Assembly (NCBI RefSeq): GCF_004745525.1 | Contig: NZ_RKLY01000027.1 | Location: forward strand, 1 to 34,062 | Length of the DNA: 34,062 nucleotides | Direction: 5' to 3' | Source of the DNA: Companilactobacillus suantsaicola | GTDB taxonomy: Bacteria > Bacillota > Bacilli > Lactobacillales > Lactobacillaceae | Shown here: positions 1-8,708 of the stretch, piece by piece | Numbering within the stretch: position 1 is the first letter of the stretch | Layout: every line of letters starts with the position of its first letter | Position numbers and translations under genes: made by a program | Notes under the pieces: generated by a model | Databases searched by the model: none | What the model saw: the letters and a program-made list of their open reading frames with translations, nothing else | Told to the model about the DNA's origin: nothing

Positions 1-36
1 AGTTGGCAAGATTATTATCATATCCAACTGAATACC

Positions 37-90
37 AAAAAAACACGATAGGAATTCCATATTTTATGGAAATTTCTATCGTGTTTTTTT
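37..90. terminator. Bidirectional A/T-flanked hairpin
   Basis: Arms AAACACGATAG and CTATCGTGTTT enclose a second AT-rich inverted repeat (ATTCCAT/ATGGAA). A run of A precedes the hairpin and a run of T follows it, so it could end transcription from either side. The gene to its left is outside the window. It may also be the inner hairpin of a partly included dispersed element (see 91-176). Confidence 0.6.
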
Positions 91-176
91 AGAATCGGGA
101 GTTATGTCCCGAACTCTTTCTGCTCTCTGGGGGGAAAGCAGTAATCAGAATTTTGATTACGCTAAATCTTAACATG
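91..176. repeat. Degenerate half of a dispersed hairpin element
   Basis: The segment CGGGAGTTATGTCCCGAACTC resembles the right arm of the element at 14448-14565 (AGAGTT..ATGTCCTGTCCCGCTC), and like it follows a long inner hairpin. A further hairpin at 141-160 has arms GTAATCA and TGATTAC, which resemble the GTAATC/GATTAC core of the other copies. The similarity was judged by eye and is partial. Apart from this and the weak hairpin at 211-237, positions 1-306 hold no gene that I can see. Confidence 0.35.
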
Positions 177-210
177 AAAAAAGCTTCATTTCCAGAGAAA
201 AGTATGTAAA

Positions 211-237
211 TTAAAAATTAGTTATTCATTGATAACT
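211..237 (-). terminator. Weak terminator candidate after glnA
   Basis: On the minus strand a short hairpin (AGTTAT, loop CAATGA, ATAACT) is followed by AATTTTTAA. The stem is only six AT-rich pairs, so termination may be inefficient. No stronger hairpin lies between it and the glnA stop codon. Confidence 0.35.
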
Positions 238-306
238 TAGCTTTTGAAGCTGTTTCCAGCATCAATCTGCTACGCAAAAATAAATCCATTTTCAGTAAAG
301 TGTTAA

Positions 307-1638
307 TTAATATTGAGTCATGTAAGTATCTCTTTCCCATTGGGAAACAGTTTGTTGGTATCTTGCCCATTCAGCATTCTTAGCAGCAAACAAACTATTA
401 GTTAAGTCTTTGCCAAGTGATTGTTGAACGTATTCGTCTTTTCTCAAGGCTTTCAAAGCATTGTGCAATGTTGATGGAAGATCGATGATACCTTCTTCAC
501 GACGTTTTTCTTCTGACATTTCGTAGATATTATCTTTAACTTCTGGCATCAAATCATAGTTACTTTGAATTCCATCAAGTCCAGCATCCAAAATACATGC
601 AATTGCTAAGTATGGGTTAGTTGTTGGGTCAACACTTCTCATTTCGATACGTTTTGACTTACCAGTTGCAGCAGGTACACGAATCAAAGGAGAACGGTTC
701 TTACTTGACCAGGCAACATAAGTTGGAGCTTCAAAGCCTGGTACCAAACGTTTGTATGAGTTAACAGTTGGATTATTAACAGCAGTTAAAGCACGAGCAT
801 GTTTCAATAATCCACTCATAAATTTCTTAGCTGTATCTGACAACATATCGTCAGTTGTATCAAAGATATTATCGTCACCTTTGAAGAGTGACATGTTAAT
901 GTGCATTCCTGAACCGTTAATTCCTTGAACAGGCTTTGGCATAAAGGTTGCATAGAGGCCGTGCTTTCTAGCAATAGTCTTTACAACCAACTTGAATGTT
1001 TCGATGCTATCTGCAGCGGATACGGCATCTTCATATTTGAAATCAATTTCTTGTTGTCCTGGAGCGACTTCGTGATGACTAGCTTCAACTTCAAAGCCCA
1101 TCTTTTCTAGTCCTAAAACAATATCCTTACGAACATTAACACCAAGATCAGCAGGTGAAAAGTCGAAGTAACTACCATCATCATTCAAATGAAGTGTTGG
1201 TTTTCCATGTTCATCAGTGTTGAATAAGAAGAATTCAGGTTCTGGTCCAATATTAAAGTTGGTATAACCCATCTTTTGCATCTTCTTAACAATTCTCTTC
1301 AAGTTCACACGTGGATCACCCGCAAATGGTGTTACACCATCAGTTTCATAAATATCACAAATCAAACGGGCAACTTTTCCATGTTCTTCACCCCATGGGA
1401 AAATCAACCAAGTTGAAAGATCTGGATGTAATAACATATCACTTTCCTCGATACGAGTGAATCCATCAATTGATGAACCATCAAAAGTGATCTTATTTGC
1501 AAGGACTTTATCCAATTGTGAAACCGGCACTTCGACATTCTTAATGATTCCGTTGATATCTGTAAACATTAAACAAATAAATTCAACGTTTTCATCATTT
1601 GCCATTTTCGTAATATCTTCTGCAGTATAATGTTGCAT
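307..1638 (-). CDS. glnA: Type I glutamine synthetase
   Basis: ATP-dependent ligation of ammonia to glutamate, the central ammonium assimilation step in the cytoplasm. The 443-residue length is normal for the GSI-alpha enzymes of Firmicutes, which form dodecamers. Visible signatures are the DGSSIDGF segment near residues 53-60, the ATP/glutamate-binding [10 protein letters not shown] stretch near the middle, and the NSYKRLVPG and [10 protein letters not shown] segments. Arg62 in GFTRIEESD matches the arginine used for glutamine feedback inhibition in the Bacillus enzyme. Start is ATG with AGGAGT upstream. No glnR lies next to it inside the window; the gene has its own promoter at 1725-1753. 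In related bacteria feedback-inhibited GlnA also modulates GlnR. Identification is secure. Confidence 0.97.
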   Translation of the reverse strand: MQHYTAEDITKMANDENVEFICLMFTDINGIIKNVEVPVSQLDKVLANKITFDGSSIDGFTRIEESDMLLHPDLSTWLIFPWGEEHGKVARLICDIYETDGVTPFAGDPRVNLKRIVKKMQKMGYTNFNIGPEPEFFLFNTDEHGKPTLHLNDDGSYFDFSPADLGVNVRKDIVLGLEKMGFEVEASHHEVAPGQQEIDFKYEDAVSAADSIETFKLVVKTIARKHGLYATFMPKPVQGINGSGMHINMSLFKGDDNIFDTTDDMLSDTAKKFMSGLLKHARALTAVNNPTVNSYKRLVPGFEAPTYVAWSSKNRSPLIRVPAATGKSKRIEMRSVDPTTNPYLAIACILDAGLDGIQSNYDLMPEVKDNIYEMSEEKRREEGIIDLPSTLHNALKALRKDEYVQQSLGKDLTNSLFAAKNAEWARYQQTVSQWERDTYMTQY

Positions 1639-1689
1639 TTTTTAGCCACTCCTATTGTATATACCAATTTTTTGTAGACTTCTAATAAA

Positions 1690-1705
1690 TGTTATTAATA
1701 TAACG
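1690..1705 (-). promoter_or_regulatory. Inverted repeat in glnA leader (GlnR-like?)
   Basis: TGTTAT and ATAACG flank TAAT, giving a near-palindrome of 16 bases between the glnA promoter and start codon. It resembles the GlnR/TnrA consensus TGTNA-N7-TNACA but is one base short in the spacer, so assignment is tentative. Its position downstream of the -10 would suit repression. Confidence 0.35.
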
Positions 1706-1724
1706 TTTAACCAATAACATGTTG

Positions 1725-1753
1725 ATAATACCAATTCCATTTATTGGTGTCAA
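1725..1753 (-). promoter_or_regulatory. glnA sigma-A promoter
   Basis: On the minus strand there is a perfect TTGACA, a 17-base spacer and TATTAT, giving an expected leader of about 80 nt before the glnA ATG. Two inverted repeats surround it: CCAATAA/TTATTGG (1711-1717 with 1741-1747) and AATTCCATTT/AAATGGAATT (1733-1742 with 1772-1781). Confidence 0.7.
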
Positions 1754-1851
1754 ACATTTATCTTTAATTTTAAATGGAATTTGATAAAAAAACAAATTAT
1801 TTTGTATATGAAAATTCTATCACACAAATGAAAATTATCCGAAGAATAAAT

Positions 1852-1880
1852 TTGACTTCTTTGAACTTATCAGGTACATT
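1852..1880 (+). promoter_or_regulatory. guaC promoter
   Basis: TTGACT, a 17-base spacer and TACATT lie 65 bases upstream of the guaC ATG. The -35 matches consensus in five of six positions and the -10 in four. Confidence 0.5.
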
Positions 1881-1886
1881 ACAAGT

Positions 1887-1923
1887 ACGAACGAAATCAA
1901 ATATAAAAATAATAATTGTTCGT
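1887..1923 (+). promoter_or_regulatory. Putative PurR operator (paired inverted boxes)
   Basis: ACGAAC at 1887-1892 and its inverse GTTCGT at 1918-1923 face each other about 25 bases apart. The right-hand box read backwards, ATTACGAACAATT, fits the Bacillus/Lactococcus PurBox (AWWWCCGAACWWT) except for one base. It sits at the expected transcription start. GMP reductase belongs to the PurR regulon in B. subtilis; the operator here is inferred. Confidence 0.45.
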
Positions 1924-1944
1924 AATTACTGGAGTGAATAAAAC

Positions 1945-2922
1945 ATGCAAGTTTTTGATTATGAGGATATTCAACTAATACCGAACAAATGTATCGTGGA
2001 CAGCCGTTCAGAATGTGATACAAGTATACAATTTGGACCTAAAACCTTTAAGATTCCCGTTGTACCAGCAAATATGCAAACAATCTTAGACGAGAACTTA
2101 GCCGAAAAATTGGCTGAAAATGGTTATTTTTACATCATGCATCGTTTTGAACCTGAAAAGAGAATCGGTTTTATTAAACACATGCAAGAAAAGAACCTCT
2201 TTACTTCTATTAGTGTCGGCATCAAGCAAGCCGAATTTGACTTTATCGACCAATTAAAGGCCGAAAATCTCAAACCTGATTATATTACGATTGATGTTGC
2301 GCATGGTCACAGTGACCGGGTCATTAAAATGATTAAATATATTAAGACAGTTATTCCCGAAAGTTTCTTGATTGCCGGTAATGTCGGTACACCTGAAGCA
2401 GTTCGTGAATTAGAAAATGCTGGAGCTGATGCTACTAAAGTTGGTATCGGACCTGGTAAAGTATGTATCACTAAACTAAAAACTGGCTTTGGTACCGGTG
2501 GTTGGCAATTAGCTGCTATTAGACTTTGTGGTAAAGCTGCTAGCAAACCTATCATTGCCGACGGTGGGGTTAGAAATGATGGTGATATCGCCAAATCGAT
2601 TCGCTTCGGCGCTAGCATGGTAATGATCGGCTCCCTACTTGCTGGTCACAAAGAATCTCCTGGTGAAGTGATTGAAAAAGATGGTAAGAAGTACAAAGCT
2701 TACTTCGGTTCCGCTTCCCAATACCAAAAGGGCGAATATAAGAACGTTGAAGGTAAAAGAATGCTTGTTCCTTATAAAGGAGAGATTCAAAAAACTTTGA
2801 CTGAAATGCAACAAGATCTTCAATCATCAATTTCATATGCTGGTGGTAAAGATCTCAATTCATTAAGAAAAGTTGATTACGTTATCGTTAAAAATTCAAT
2901 TTACAACGGTGATGTCTACTAA
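1945..2922 (+). CDS. guaC: GMP reductase
   Basis: NADPH-dependent deamination of GMP to IMP, which lets the cell turn guanine nucleotides back into the adenine branch. The 325 residues match the short Firmicutes GuaC type (IMPDH/GMPR TIM barrel without CBS domains). The catalytic loop [15 protein letters not shown] contains the nucleophilic Cys174, and the phosphate-binding [15 protein letters not shown] and [13 protein letters not shown] segments follow. Start ATG has GGAG nine bases upstream. It is monocistronic: its own promoter and a possible PurR operator precede it and a strong terminator follows the stop codon. The reducing-type loop and the length separate it from IMP dehydrogenase. 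Confidence 0.95.
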   Translation: MQVFDYEDIQLIPNKCIVDSRSECDTSIQFGPKTFKIPVVPANMQTILDENLAEKLAENGYFYIMHRFEPEKRIGFIKHMQEKNLFTSISVGIKQAEFDFIDQLKAENLKPDYITIDVAHGHSDRVIKMIKYIKTVIPESFLIAGNVGTPEAVRELENAGADATKVGIGPGKVCITKLKTGFGTGGWQLAAIRLCGKAASKPIIADGGVRNDGDIAKSIRFGASMVMIGSLLAGHKESPGEVIEKDGKKYKAYFGSASQYQKGEYKNVEGKRMLVPYKGEIQKTLTEMQQDLQSSISYAGGKDLNSLRKVDYVIVKNSIYNGDVY

Positions 2923-2934
2923 AAAAGCAAAAAA

Positions 2935-2973
2935 AAGAGGCTGACGACTGGGTGTTCGTCAGCTTCTTTTTTT
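2935..2973 (+). terminator. guaC terminator
   Basis: Stem AAGAGGCTGACGA/TCGTCAGCTTCTT with loop CTGGGTGT and seven T residues just after guaC. Confidence 0.9.
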
Positions 2974-3112
2974 ATGAATGGGATAGTTCATTTTCAATTC
3001 AACAAGATAATTGTCCATCAAACAATTAACTTATCAAATTTACCATTACTGTAACACATAAATGATTAATTAAACAGTATCAAACCTTTTAATTTTTCTG
3101 ATTATTTCTAAT

Positions 3113-4078
3113 CTAATTATTATTAATTTGTCGAACATCAAAACTATGAATTCCTTTATTTCGTTCTTCAAATCCTTCCGTTTTGCTAACGATATAACTT
3201 GGCCGGTCGTTAACTTGATCTAGGACTCTGCCTAGATAGCTACCCATTATTCCAATCGATAACATCAATAATCCTAAGGTAAACAGAAGAATTGTGATGC
3301 CGACTGCAGCAAAGTTAAAGCTACTACTTGCAATCATATAACCTAGATAAAAAACACCACTAACTAAAGGAACGACCGAAAAAATATTAACAACCTGTAA
3401 TGGCTTCATTGAAAAAGATGTGATTCCGTCTAATGCTAATTTAATCATCTTAGAAAGCGGATATTTCGTTTCTCCAGCAATTCTTTCTTGACGATGATAC
3501 ATTACACTCGTTTGCTTAAAACCAATCCAAGTTACTTGTCCTCGAACAAATGGATCTTTCTCGTGTAGCTTCAAAAGTTGATTGACTGCCACCCGATCCA
3601 TCGGCCGGAAATCTCCCGTATCAAGTGGCATTTTGATCGTGGCAATCTTTTCAAACGTCCGGTAAAACATCTTTGCAGTAAATTTCTTGAAAAATGTTTC
3701 ACCATCCCTTTGCTTCCGTTTACCGTACACAATTTGATAACCTTGATGCCATTTTTTGATCATCTGTGGAATCACTTCTGGAGGATCTTGTAAATCAGCA
3801 TCCATTACCACGACCGCATCACCTTTGGCATAGTGAAGACCAGCTGTGATAGCTAATTGATGGCCAAAGTTTCGGGAGAATTCGACTAGTTTAATATTAC
3901 TGTGTTGTGCCAACATACGTCGAATGATCGGCACCGATTTATCACTAGAACCATCATCAACGAAAATCAGTTCATAGTCTTCTTCTTGTTGCTCAATATA
4001 ATTAAGCAAAGTATCTATCGTGACTTGAATCCCTGCTTCTTCGTTAAAGACTGGCAATACAATAGAAATCAATTTCAT
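3113..4078 (-). CDS. GT2 polyprenyl-phosphate glycosyltransferase (GtrB/DPM1-like)
   Basis: Likely transfers a sugar from a nucleotide donor to undecaprenyl phosphate on the cytoplasmic face of the membrane, supplying the lipid-linked sugar used by the partner GT39-type enzyme upstream. The N-terminal GT-A domain starts at SIVLPVFNEE and has DDGSSD near residue 41 and the metal-binding DAD at 93-95 (VVMDADLQDPPE). Two hydrophobic segments near residues 225-285 are typical of the GtrB/YkcC subgroup. I chose the ATG at 4078 (321 residues) because GGAAGG lies just upstream; an in-frame TTG at 4084 falls within the ribosome-binding region. It follows the GT39-like gene by 17 bases, so the two form an operon, resembling ykcC-ykcB of Bacillus. 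The sugar is unknown. Confidence 0.88.
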   Translation of the reverse strand: MKLISIVLPVFNEEAGIQVTIDTLLNYIEQQEEDYELIFVDDGSSDKSVPIIRRMLAQHSNIKLVEFSRNFGHQLAITAGLHYAKGDAVVVMDADLQDPPEVIPQMIKKWHQGYQIVYGKRKQRDGETFFKKFTAKMFYRTFEKIATIKMPLDTGDFRPMDRVAVNQLLKLHEKDPFVRGQVTWIGFKQTSVMYHRQERIAGETKYPLSKMIKLALDGITSFSMKPLQVVNIFSVVPLVSGVFYLGYMIASSSFNFAAVGITILLFTLGLLMLSIGIMGSYLGRVLDQVNDRPSYIVSKTEGFEERNKGIHSFDVRQINNN

Positions 4079-4095
4079 AACCAACCTTCCTTTTG

Positions 4096-6495
4096 TTAAT
4101 CATAAATACTGGATAAATCATACAAGGTTCCAGATTGTCCTGGCATGCCACCACCCATTGAAGGGGTGCCTTGAGATGAATTATTAGTTTTATTCTTCTT
4201 CATTTTCTTTAATTGTTTCTTCGTCAATTTCTTTTTCTTAGGTTGAGAACCGCCAGAAGGAGGAGTTCCCATACCCTCACCTGATCCAGTTGGAGCTTGG
4301 CCTTGAGGAGCCTGACCTTGATTTTGACCTGATTGACCTGGATTTTGATTTGAATTTTGACCTTGTGTTGGTGGTTGGTTTTGACTAGTTTCACTATTAT
4401 TAGCATTAGTAGCTACCGTTACTGAACTGGCAGCATTAGTACTACTCTTTAAGGTAACCTTCTTAGCATGTTTCTTGATCCATTTAACAATTTGATTGTT
4501 TGAACCACCAGTCTTACCGCCAGAATAGTAATATTTAACTTTACCTTCTTTAACCAGTTTCTTGAACTGTTTCAAAGTAATAGCTTTATCAGTACCATTA
4601 AAGCCACCCATAGCCATTACTGCTTCACCAGTTTGAATAATATAAGGAGCAGCAGTACTTGAATCGTCAGTTGCAAATAAGTATTCAGCATTTCCTTGAT
4701 GCTTTTGTAAATATTTAAGCAAGGTAGAGTCAACTTGAGAATTCATGTTACCTCCGCCATTACCCATTTGTGATAACAAGGAAGGTCCAGCACTAGGAAT
4801 ACTGTCAGATGACCCAGCCAAAGTTGGTGTTAATGACCAAAATCCTGGAGCCAACATAATTAAAATTAAAGCTAAAGTTGGCCAAATCCGCTTATTTCTC
4901 AATTTAATAGCGATCCAAGGTAAAACAAACAGTGGAATTGATAAAATAATTCCAGCTATCAATAATACCCAGGCAAGTGTTGGATAGTAATCAAACAAAT
5001 ACCAAGCTTGTAAAAGACTTGTTGATAAAATCGAAATTGGTAACAACATGACCCAAATCGATTTTTCACGCCACTGCTTAATCATGGTAAATATACCAAT
5101 ACCACCTAAAGCAGCAATCGCTGGTGCCAACATGATCGTGTAATATGGATGGAAGAAACTGGCTACGGAGAAGAATCCGCCTACCGGAATCAACCAACCA
5201 ACCCACAACCAAAGTTCATTTCTTTGGGGATTGAGTGAGTACCACTTCTTCATTTTTGAACCACGATAATATACAAAACTGGAAATTACACCAAAAATTG
5301 CCATGAGTAATAGCCAACTAATTTGTGGACCGAGTTCCTTTTGGAAAAGTCTAAGTGGTCCTGCAGTACCAATATTGAAGGCACCACCGCCTCCTCCAGC
5401 TGCACCAGTTGTCGAACCACCCATCTTTTGGGAATTACCAGGTTTAGTTGGTGGATTACCATTTTGAGAGGATTTCTTAGTGCCACTTGGTAAAGCAGGT
5501 GGATTTGATGACGAACTATTTTTCTTAGAACCACTATTCGAAGGTGGCGTCATCGATTTAGTAGACTTCTTCGAATTTGGCGGTGTCATCGATTTCTTAC
5601 TGCTGCTCTTTTTACTATTGCCCATCCCTGGGAAAGCACCACCAGTACCAGTTGTTTGACCTAAAAGTCGTTGTGTTCCGTTATATCCAAAAGCTAATTC
5701 CAAAGCCGAGTTAGTTTCCGAACCACCTTCATATGGGCGACTATTAGAATTAGTTAAATCGACCGACAAAGGCCAAATCAAGGTGAAGACTGCTAAAAAG
5801 ACTGTTGCAATTGATAAATGGGCGATTTTTTGCTTCCAATTAACTTTACTAGCAATCCAATAGTATAAATAAAGTGCTGGCAAAATCATGAACGCCTGCA
5901 ACATTTTGATATTGAACGAGACACCCATTAGGGCAAAACCAATCCACAGATAACGTTGCTTTTGTCCCATCACCGATTTTTGCACGAACCAGATTGATAA
6001 TAACAAGAAGAATACTAACGTAGCATCCATATTGTTAGTTCTAGAATCAGCGACCACAATTGGTGTTAAAGTCATGATCAACGCTGAAATTCTAGCTGGA
6101 ATTCTGCCGAAACGTTTATGAACTAAATTGTAAATCAGATAAACCGAGCCAATTCCAAACAGAATTGACGGCAAGACGACACTCCAACCGTGAACGCCAA
6201 AAATTTTAGCACTGATAGTCATAAACCAAAGTGCTACCGGTGGTTTATCAACCGTGATAAATCCGGCTGGATCGAAACTAGCATACCAAAAGTTTTTAAA
6301 ACTCTTGGTCATGCTGACAATTGCCGCCGTATAAAAATTATTAGCCTCTCCTGCTTCCCAAATATTCCAAGCATAGAGAAAAGCCGCTAAGATTAAAATG
6401 GCAATGAGCCAATAATCGTATTTGATATTTCTGAATTTATTAATGAAATTATTTTGGTGTCGATTTTCGACACGACTCTCTTTTGATTCCATCAT
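4096..6495 (-). CDS. GT39/ArnT-like membrane glycosyltransferase (YkcB-like)
   Basis: Polytopic GT-C enzyme expected to take a sugar from a polyprenyl-phosphate donor and place it on a cell-envelope acceptor outside the membrane. The PMT/ArnT-type core starts with a helix near residues 30-46 and a first outer loop holding ASFDPAGFITVDKPP, followed by about ten helices. Two features stand out: a Ser/Lys/Pro/Gly-rich insert at about residues 282-372, with SMTPP repeated at 302 and 314, and a long Gln/Asn/Gly-rich and Lys-rich tail after about residue 690. Both are probably extracellular and could be flexible or themselves decorated. Between them lies a soluble region with SSTAAPYIIQTGEAVMAMGG. 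Start ATG follows GGGAGAAG. The upstream 28-residue peptide gene and the GT2 gene probably share its transcript. Acceptor unknown. Confidence 0.85.
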   Translation of the reverse strand: MMESKESRVENRHQNNFINKFRNIKYDYWLIAILILAAFLYAWNIWEAGEANNFYTAAIVSMTKSFKNFWYASFDPAGFITVDKPPVALWFMTISAKIFGVHGWSVVLPSILFGIGSVYLIYNLVHKRFGRIPARISALIMTLTPIVVADSRTNNMDATLVFFLLLSIWFVQKSVMGQKQRYLWIGFALMGVSFNIKMLQAFMILPALYLYYWIASKVNWKQKIAHLSIATVFLAVFTLIWPLSVDLTNSNSRPYEGGSETNSALELAFGYNGTQRLLGQTTGTGGAFPGMGNSKKSSSKKSMTPPNSKKSTKSMTPPSNSGSKKNSSSSNPPALPSGTKKSSQNGNPPTKPGNSQKMGGSTTGAAGGGGGAFNIGTAGPLRLFQKELGPQISWLLLMAIFGVISSFVYYRGSKMKKWYSLNPQRNELWLWVGWLIPVGGFFSVASFFHPYYTIMLAPAIAALGGIGIFTMIKQWREKSIWVMLLPISILSTSLLQAWYLFDYYPTLAWVLLIAGIILSIPLFVLPWIAIKLRNKRIWPTLALILIMLAPGFWSLTPTLAGSSDSIPSAGPSLLSQMGNGGGNMNSQVDSTLLKYLQKHQGNAEYLFATDDSSTAAPYIIQTGEAVMAMGGFNGTDKAITLKQFKKLVKEGKVKYYYSGGKTGGSNNQIVKWIKKHAKKVTLKSSTNAASSVTVATNANNSETSQNQPPTQGQNSNQNPGQSGQNQGQAPQGQAPTGSGEGMGTPPSGGSQPKKKKLTKKQLKKMKKNKTNNSSQGTPSMGGGMPGQSGTLYDLSSIYD

Positions 6496-6510
6496 TTATC
6501 TTCTCCCATC

Positions 6511-6597
6511 TTAGAAAGCTATCTTTATAAAAAAACAAATGATTGAATAAACTAAGATCGATAAAATAATCGGTTTTAATTGGGTTAAATTTTTCAT
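6511..6597 (-). CDS. 28-residue single-helix membrane peptide
   Basis: An unlisted short reading frame that opens the glycosyltransferase operon. It encodes MKNLTQLKPIILS... with one hydrophobic helix (about residues 9-24, ILSILVYSIICFF) and basic residues on both sides. AAAGGAATGGAG stands directly before the ATG, and the stop codon is 15 bases from the start of the GT39-like gene, which has its own GGGAG site. The spacing, good ribosome-binding site and position after a predicted promoter (-10 at 6629-6634) support a real gene. I do not recognise the family. It could be a helper of the membrane glycosyltransferase or a leader peptide. Confidence 0.6.
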   Translation of the reverse strand: MKNLTQLKPIILSILVYSIICFFIKIAF

Positions 6598-6628
6598 TTG
6601 CTCCATTCCTTTCGTAACAACGAATCCA

Positions 6629-6682
6629 AGATTAGCCAAAGTAACTTAAATTAAGCTTAAATTAAAGATTTTGCTTTATACT
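6629..6682. promoter_or_regulatory. Divergent promoters with shared 11-bp direct-repeat operator
   Basis: CTTAAATTAA occurs at 6645-6654 and again at 6656-6665, an 11-base period typical of OmpR/PhoB-family binding sites. Rightward, TATACT at 6677-6682 is a good -10, and the hexamer 17 bases upstream (AGCTTA, 6654-6659) is a poor -35. Leftward, TAATCT at 6629-6634 is a -10 and the hexamer 17 bases away is again AGCTTA (6652-6657). Both -35 positions therefore fall on the same palindrome TTAAGCTTAA. This suits activation of both directions by the adjacent response regulator. Confidence 0.55.
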
Positions 6683-6712
6683 TAGAGTTAGAATTTCCAA
6701 AGGAGTTGGATT

Positions 6713-7405
6713 ATGCCAAAGAATATAAAAATCTTAGTAGTAGAAGATGACAAAAACTTGGCCGATAATATTTCGACCTTTTTAGCCGATTTTTCACACG
6801 TCGATATTGAAACTGATGGCTTAAGTGGGAAGTTTGCGGCAATTGAGAACGTCTACGACTTAATCATCTTGGATATTATGTTGCCTGAGATGAACGGCTA
6901 TGACGTTTTAAAGAATATTCGAGCTGAAAAAATCAACACACCAGTCCTAATTTTGACCGCTAAAGCGGAATTAGATGATAAAATCCACGGTTTCAACTTG
7001 GGAGCTGACGATTACTTGACCAAGCCCTTTCATCGAGAAGAATTATTAGTTCGAGTTAAAGCCCTCTTAAAACGAAGTGGCACTTTAGCCGACGATTCTG
7101 TCCTAAAAATTAGAAATCTCGAAGTCAATTTGAATAATCACGAAATTGTTGCCGACAATCAAAAAATTGCTTTGAACGGTAAAGAATATGATTTATTAGT
7201 TTATTTGTTGCAAAACAAAAATACTATCTTAACCAAAGATCAAATTTTTGAACGTATTTGGGGCTTTGACTCTGACACCTCCATCACGGTCGTCGAAGTC
7301 TACATGAGCAACTTACGTAAGAAATTACGTCCTTCAAAGAATGATTCTTTGATTAAAACTATTAGAAACGTCGGGTATATTTTCCAAGATGAAAATGAAA
7401 TCTAA
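6713..7405 (+). CDS. OmpR/PhoB-family response regulator
   Basis: DNA-binding output half of a two-component system. The receiver domain (about residues 5-118) has the acidic pair ED at 11-12, phospho-acceptor Asp54 in LIILDIMLPEMNG, and the conserved Lys in YLTKPF. A winged-helix DNA-binding domain follows (about 130-228), ending in the usual TIRNVGYIF segment. Total length 230 residues is standard. Start ATG has AAAGGAG nine bases upstream. It overlaps the kinase gene by 17 bases, so the two are translationally coupled. The promoter upstream carries an 11-bp direct repeat over the -35, suggesting self-activation together with the divergent glycosyltransferase operon. Signal unknown. Confidence 0.94.
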   Translation: MPKNIKILVVEDDKNLADNISTFLADFSHVDIETDGLSGKFAAIENVYDLIILDIMLPEMNGYDVLKNIRAEKINTPVLILTAKAELDDKIHGFNLGADDYLTKPFHREELLVRVKALLKRSGTLADDSVLKIRNLEVNLNNHEIVADNQKIALNGKEYDLLVYLLQNKNTILTKDQIFERIWGFDSDTSITVVEVYMSNLRKKLRPSKNDSLIKTIRNVGYIFQDENEI

Positions 7406-8708
7406 ACAAAGCACCATTACCCGTCGGCAACAATTTATATTATTTCTTTCAATCATGGCCTCGTTTGCGATTTTGTTTTTGACTCTTGGCTTAATTATTT
7501 TTAATTCCTTTCAAAGTTCAACTTACAAAAGTATTGATAAAGAAATGAAATCAGAAGTTGCATCCGTAAAAAAGCAGCCAAATATGCATCACGATGATCC
7601 CGGTCCACAAGGTCCTAATCCTCAGTACAAAAAAAAGGAACCTACACCTAAGGCTCCCTTTCAAGCATCCATTTTAGTATTCAATCAAAAAGGTAAGTTA
7701 TTAAATAAATCTAGTTTGGGTAATCGTTATTCAATTCTCAAGAATATAAAATTTAATAAAAAAAATCTTAACAAGAAACAAACTATCGTCATAAAGAATA
7801 TGAACTTCCGTTCAATTTTAATAAAAGTTTCCAAGAATAATAATAATCCGATGTATGCCGGAAATTATGTTTTGATCATGCAAAACATCGACACGCAGAT
7901 TCAAACAATGGAGAATTTCGAAAAGATTCTTGCCATTACCTTCTTCGTCTTTTGGGTGATTGCTTTAGTAATTTCTTATTTTCTAGCAAGAATTAACATG
8001 CTACCAATTGTACGTTCTTGGAAACAACAAACGGAATTTGTTAACGATGCTGCCCATGAATTACGAACACCTTTGACCATCATTCAAGGAAAATTGGAAT
8101 ACATGTTAACGAAGCCAAATAAGAAAATTATCGATGAAGCCGAGTCAATCTCCGTGTCACTCGATGAAGTCAACCGCTTGAACTCATTGACCAATAATCT
8201 CCTTGACTTGGCCCGTTTCGACAATGCGACAACGCAGTTAAATTTTGAATCCACTGATCCAAAAATCTTCTTAAAAGACCCGATCATCCCCTTCAAAGAT
8301 ATTATCAACTCACAAAATAAGGTCTTCCAAATTAGTCTCAATTATCATCCCACTTTGTATTTGGATCGTGATAAGATCAAGCAATTGTTAATCATCTTGC
8401 TCGACAATGCCACTAAATATACCCCAAAAAATGGCACCATCAGAATCTATGATCAGCTTGTTAATGGCAAGTATCAGTTGATCATTGCCGATACCGGTGT
8501 CGGTATAAAGGACTCCGATAAGGAAAAAGTTTTTGGTCGGTTTTATCGGGTGGACAAATCACGCAATCAAAGTAGTGGTGGACACGGCTTAGGCTTGGCT
8601 ATTGCTAAACAAATCGTTGAAAATCATCATGGTAATATCAGTGTACGTGACAACTTACCCCAAGGTAGTGAGTTCGTGGTTGAATTACCGATTAAACATA
8701 ATAAGTGA
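7389..8708 (+). CDS. Two-component sensor histidine kinase
   Basis: Membrane sensor partner of the preceding regulator, 439 residues. Helices at about 16-38 and 178-200 bracket an extracytoplasmic domain of about 140 residues that begins with a His/Pro/Gln/Lys-rich stretch (HHDDPGPQGPNPQ). There is little room for a HAMP domain before the dimerisation helix with His223 in NDAAHELRTPLT. The catalytic domain shows the N box LLIILLDNATKYTP, DTGVGI and GGHGLGLAIAKQI. Start is ATG at 7389 or 7395. A hairpin terminator overlaps the stop codon, so the operon is just these two genes. Neighbouring envelope glycosyltransferases and a surface protein hint at cell-wall sensing, an inference from position. 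Confidence 0.93.
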   Translation: MKMKSKQSTITRRQQFILFLSIMASFAILFLTLGLIIFNSFQSSTYKSIDKEMKSEVASVKKQPNMHHDDPGPQGPNPQYKKKEPTPKAPFQASILVFNQKGKLLNKSSLGNRYSILKNIKFNKKNLNKKQTIVIKNMNFRSILIKVSKNNNNPMYAGNYVLIMQNIDTQIQTMENFEKILAITFFVFWVIALVISYFLARINMLPIVRSWKQQTEFVNDAAHELRTPLTIIQGKLEYMLTKPNKKIIDEAESISVSLDEVNRLNSLTNNLLDLARFDNATTQLNFESTDPKIFLKDPIIPFKDIINSQNKVFQISLNYHPTLYLDRDKIKQLLIILLDNATKYTPKNGTIRIYDQLVNGKYQLIIADTGVGIKDSDKEKVFGRFYRVDKSRNQSSGGHGLGLAIAKQIVENHHGNISVRDNLPQGSEFVVELPIKHNK

